Part shown: positions 61,223 through 64,000 of the stretch, one piece after another
Layout: the number at the start of each line of letters is the position of its first letter
Numbering within the stretch: the first letter of the stretch is position 1
Origin: Salvelinus alpinus
Lineage: Eukaryota; Chordata; Actinopteri; Salmoniformes; Salmonidae
Reading direction: 5' to 3'
DNA: 64,000 bases
Assembly (NCBI RefSeq): GCF_045679555.1
Contig: NC_092099.1
Coordinates: forward strand, 10,028,076 to 10,092,075
Notes under the pieces: model-generated
Told to the model about the DNA's origin: nothing
Databases searched by the model: none
Seen by the model: the letters and a program-made list of their open reading frames with translations, nothing else
Position numbers and translations under genes: made by a program

Positions 61223-64000
61223 ATGGCCGCCTCGCTTCGCGTTCCTTGGAAAATATGCAGTATTTTGTTTTGTTATGTGTTATTTCTTACATCGGTACCC
61301 CAGGTAATCTTAGGTTTCATTACATACAGTCGGGAGGAACTACTGAATATACGATTAACGTCAACTCATCATCGTTCCTACCAGGAATATGACTTTCCCG
61401 AAACGGATCCAGTGTTTTGCCTTCCACCCAATACAATGGATCTGATCCCAGCCGGCGACCCTGTGCGACGCCGTAAAAGGGGCAAACGAGGCGGTCTCGT
61501 GGTCAGGCTTCGGAGACGGGCACATCGCGCTCCACTCCCTAGCATACTACTCGCCAATGTCCAGTCTCTTGACAATAAGGTTGATGAAATCCGAGCACGG
61601 GTAGCATTCCAGAGAGACATCAGGGATTGCAACGTGCTCTGCTTCACGGAAACATGGCTAACTCAAGAGACGCTAACGGAGTCGGTGCAGCCAGCTGGTT
61701 TCTTCATGCATCGCGCCGACAGAAACAAACATCTTTCTGGTAAGAAGAGGGGCGGGGGGGTATGCCTTATGATTAACGAGACGTGGTGTGATCATCATAA
61801 CAACACACAGGAACTCAAGTCATTCTGTTCACCTGATCTAGAACTCCTCACAATCAAATGTCGACCGCATTATCTACCAAGGGAATTCTCTTCAATCATA
61901 ATCACAGCCGTATATATTCCCCCCCAAGCAGACACATCGATGGCCCTGAACGAACTTTATCTGACTCTTTGTAAACTGGAAACCACACACCCTGAGGCTG
62001 CATTCATCGTAGCTGGGGATTTTAACAAGGCTAATCTAAAAACAAAACTCCCTAAATTCTATCAGCATATCGATTGTGCTACCAGGGCTGGAAAAACCCT
62101 AGATCATTGTTATACTAATTTCCGCGACGCATATAAGGCCCTCCCCCGCCCCCCTTTCGGAAAAGCTGACCACGACTCCATTTTGTTGATTCCAGCCTAC
62201 AAACAGAAACTAAAACAACAAGCTCCCGCGCTCAGGTCTGTTCAACGCTGGTCCGACCAATCTGAATCCACGCTTCAAGACTGCTTCGATCACGCGGATT
62301 GGAATATGTTCCGCATTGCGTCCAACAACAATATTGACGAATATGCTGATTCGGTGAGCGAGTTCATTAGGAAGTGCATTGACGATGTCGTACCCACAGC
62401 AACGATTAAAACATTCCCAAACCAGAAACCGTGGATTGACGGCAGCATTCGCGTGAAACTGAAAGCGCGAACCACTGCTTTTAACCAGGGCAAGGTGACC
62501 GGAAGCATGACCGAATACAAACAGTGTAGCTATTCTCTCCGCAAGGCAATCAAACAGGCTAAGTCCCAGTACAGAGACAAAATCGAGTCGCAATTCAACA
62601 GCTCAGACACAAGAGGTATGTGGCAGGGTCTACAGTCAATCACGGATTACAAAAAGAAAACCAGCCCCGTCGCGGACCAGGATGTCTTGCTCCCAGACAG
62701 GCTAAACAACTTTTTTGCCCGCTTTGAGGACAATACAGTGCCACTGACACGGCCCCCTACCAAAACCTGCGGGCTCTCCTTCACTGCAGCCGAGGTGAGT
62801 AAAACATTTAAACGTGTTAACCCTCGCAAGGCTGCAGGCCCAGACGGCATTCCCAGCCGCGTCCTCAGAGCATGCGCAGACCAGCTGGCTGGTGTGTTTA
62901 CGGACATATTCAATCAATCCTTATCCCAGTCTGCTGTTCCCACATGCTTCAAGAGGGCCACCATTGTTCCTGTTCCCAAGAAAGCTAAGGTAACTGAGCT
63001 AAACGACTACCGCCCCGTAGCACTCACTTCCGTCATCATGAAGTGCTTTGAGAGACTAGTCAAGGACCATATCACCTCCACCCTACCGGACACCCTAGAC
63101 CCACTCCAATTTGCTTACCGACCCAATAGGTCCACAGACGACGCAATCGCAACCACACTGCACACTGCCCTAACCCATCTGGACAAGAGGAATACCCATG
63201 TGAGAATGCTGTTCATCGATTACAGCTCAGCATTTAACACCATAGTACCCTCCAAACTCGTCATCAAGCTCGAGACCCTGGGTCTCGACCCCGCCCTGTG
63301 CAACTGGGTCCTGGACTTCCTGACGGGCCGCCCCCAGGTGGTGAGGGTAGGTAACAACATCTCCACCCCGCTGATCCTCAACACTGGGGCCCCACAAGGG
63401 TGCGTTCTGAGCCCTCTCCTGTACTCCCTGTTCACCCACGACTGCGTGGCCATGCACGCCTCCAACTCAATCATCAAGTTTGCGGATGACACTACAGTGG
63501 TAGGCTTGATTACCAACAACGACGAGACGGCCTACAGGGAGGAGGTGAGGGCCCTCGGAGTGTGGTGTCAGGAAAATAACCTCACACTCAACGTCAACAA
63601 AACAAAGGAGATGATTGTGGACTTCAGGAAACAGCAGAGGGAGCACCCCCCTATCCACATCGACGGGTCAGTAGTGGAGAAGGTGGAAAGTTTTAAGTTC
63701 CTCGGTGTACACATCACGGACAAACTGAATTGGTCCACCCACACAGACAGCGTTGTGAAGAAGGCGCAGCAGCGCCTCTTCAACCTCAGGAGGCTGAAGA
63801 AATTCGGCTTGTCACCAAAAGCACTCACAAACTTCTACAGATGCACAATCGAGAGCATCCTGTCGGGCTGTATCACCGCCTGGTACGGCAACTGCTCCGC
63901 CCACAACCGTAAGGCTCTCCAGAGGGTAGTGAGGTCTGCAGAACGCATCACCGGGGGCAAACTACCTGCCCTCCAGGACACCTACACCACCCGATGTCAC
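61223..64000 (+). CDS. LINE ORF: APE endonuclease-reverse transcriptase (open at window edge)
   Basis: Retrotransposon protein that nicks target DNA and copies the element RNA. The frame from ATG 61223 (in a GC-rich leader, ATGGCCGCC context) is uninterrupted for 926 codons to base 64000, with no stop. Endonuclease motifs: LLANVQSLDNK, FTETWL, VYIPPQ, VAGDFN (about 265) and KADHDSILL (about 315). RT motifs: [54 protein letters not shown] and FADD (about 753-756). A linker between the two domains and a downstream segment ([30 protein letters not shown]) are present. It is an APE-type non-LTR element; FADD rather than YADD separates it from the L2-like copy at 33 kb, and the exact clade is not settled. 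It lies in a usp37 intron, sense to that gene. The copy at 8778-9911 is a dead relative. Confidence 0.93.
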   Translation, partial: MAASLRVPWKICSILFCYVLFLTSVPQVILGFITYSREELLNIRLTSTHHRSYQEYDFPETDPVFCLPPNTMDLIPAGDPVRRRKRGKRGGLVVRLRRRAHRAPLPSILLANVQSLDNKVDEIRARVAFQRDIRDCNVLCFTETWLTQETLTESVQPAGFFMHRADRNKHLSGKKRGGGVCLMINETWCDHHNNTQELKSFCSPDLELLTIKCRPHYLPREFSSIIITAVYIPPQADTSMALNELYLTLCKLETTHPEAAFIVAGDFNKANLKTKLPKFYQHIDCATRAGKTLDHCYTNFRDAYKALPRPPFGKADHDSILLIPAYKQKLKQQAPALRSVQRWSDQSESTLQDCFDHADWNMFRIASNNNIDEYADSVSEFIRKCIDDVVPTATIKTFPNQKPWIDGSIRVKLKARTTAFNQGKVTGSMTEYKQCSYSLRKAIKQAKSQYRDKIESQFNSSDTRGMWQGLQSITDYKKKTSPVADQDVLLPDRLNNFFARFEDNTVPLTRPPTKTCGLSFTAAEVSKTFKRVNPRKAAGPDGIPSRVLRACADQLAGVFTDIFNQSLSQSAVPTCFKRATIVPVPKKAKVTELNDYRPVALTSVIMKCFERLVKDHITSTLPDTLDPLQFAYRPNRSTDDAIATTLHTALTHLDKRNTHVRMLFIDYSSAFNTIVPSKLVIKLETLGLDPALCNWVLDFLTGRPQVVRVGNNISTPLILNTGAPQGCVLSPLLYSLFTHDCVAMHASNSIIKFADDTTVVGLITNNDETAYREEVRALGVWCQENNLTLNVNKTKEMIVDFRKQQREHPPIHIDGSVVEKVESFKFLGVHITDKLNWSTHTDSVVKKAQQRLFNLRRLKKFGLSPKALTNFYRCTIESILSGCITAWYGNCSAHNRKALQRVVRSAERITGGKLPALQDTYTTRCH

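Overview
The window is vertebrate nuclear DNA, almost certainly from a salmonid fish. Its genes have short exons, GT-AG introns and long introns packed with teleost transposons. These include several Tc1/mariner families (one with Sleeping Beauty-type ends), tRNA-derived SINEs with the shared salmonid-type 3' tail, hAT elements with 8-bp target duplications, and two classes of non-LTR retrotransposon. I see no bacterial, plasmid, phage or CRISPR content.

Four host genes lie in a conserved block: ZNF142 (+, last exons, 1-1443), PLCD4 (-, 2417-16983, 5' coding exon not found), CNOT9/RQCD1 (-, complete, 24502-44404) and USP37 (+, from the start codon at 47934 to 58626, with later exons beyond the window). 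Order and relative orientation (ZNF142 and PLCD4 tail to tail, PLCD4 and CNOT9 in tandem, CNOT9 and USP37 head to head) match human chromosome 2q35, which supports the gene names. Exons were joined by hand using splice sites, phase and homology; every junction given keeps frame.

Most other sequence is mobile DNA in introns. PLCD4 introns carry a clean hAT insertion (4727-5320), a SINE with a 15-bp duplication (5856-6287), Tc1 remnants and a truncated LINE (8778-9911). A hAT element interrupted by a Tc1 copy lies between PLCD4 and CNOT9. The 10-kb CNOT9 intron (31418-41420) is nearly all nested transposons: Tc1, then SINE, then LINE 3' end, then an L2-like LINE with a rearranged 5' end, followed by a hAT carrying a Sleeping Beauty-like Tc1. 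CNOT9 also has a solo LTR inside a SINE (42804-43246) and a ~100-bp inverted repeat in intron 1. USP37 introns carry four more Tc1/hAT elements and, at the right edge, a LINE with a 926-codon frame still open at base 64000.

The four host genes act in different processes: zinc-finger regulation, phosphoinositide signalling, mRNA deadenylation and deubiquitination. Nothing in the window shows them working as one system, and I found no candidate for a new multi-gene system. The most unusual signals are the insertion histories that can be read from target duplications, and the inverted patchwork at about 32.47-32.99 kb.
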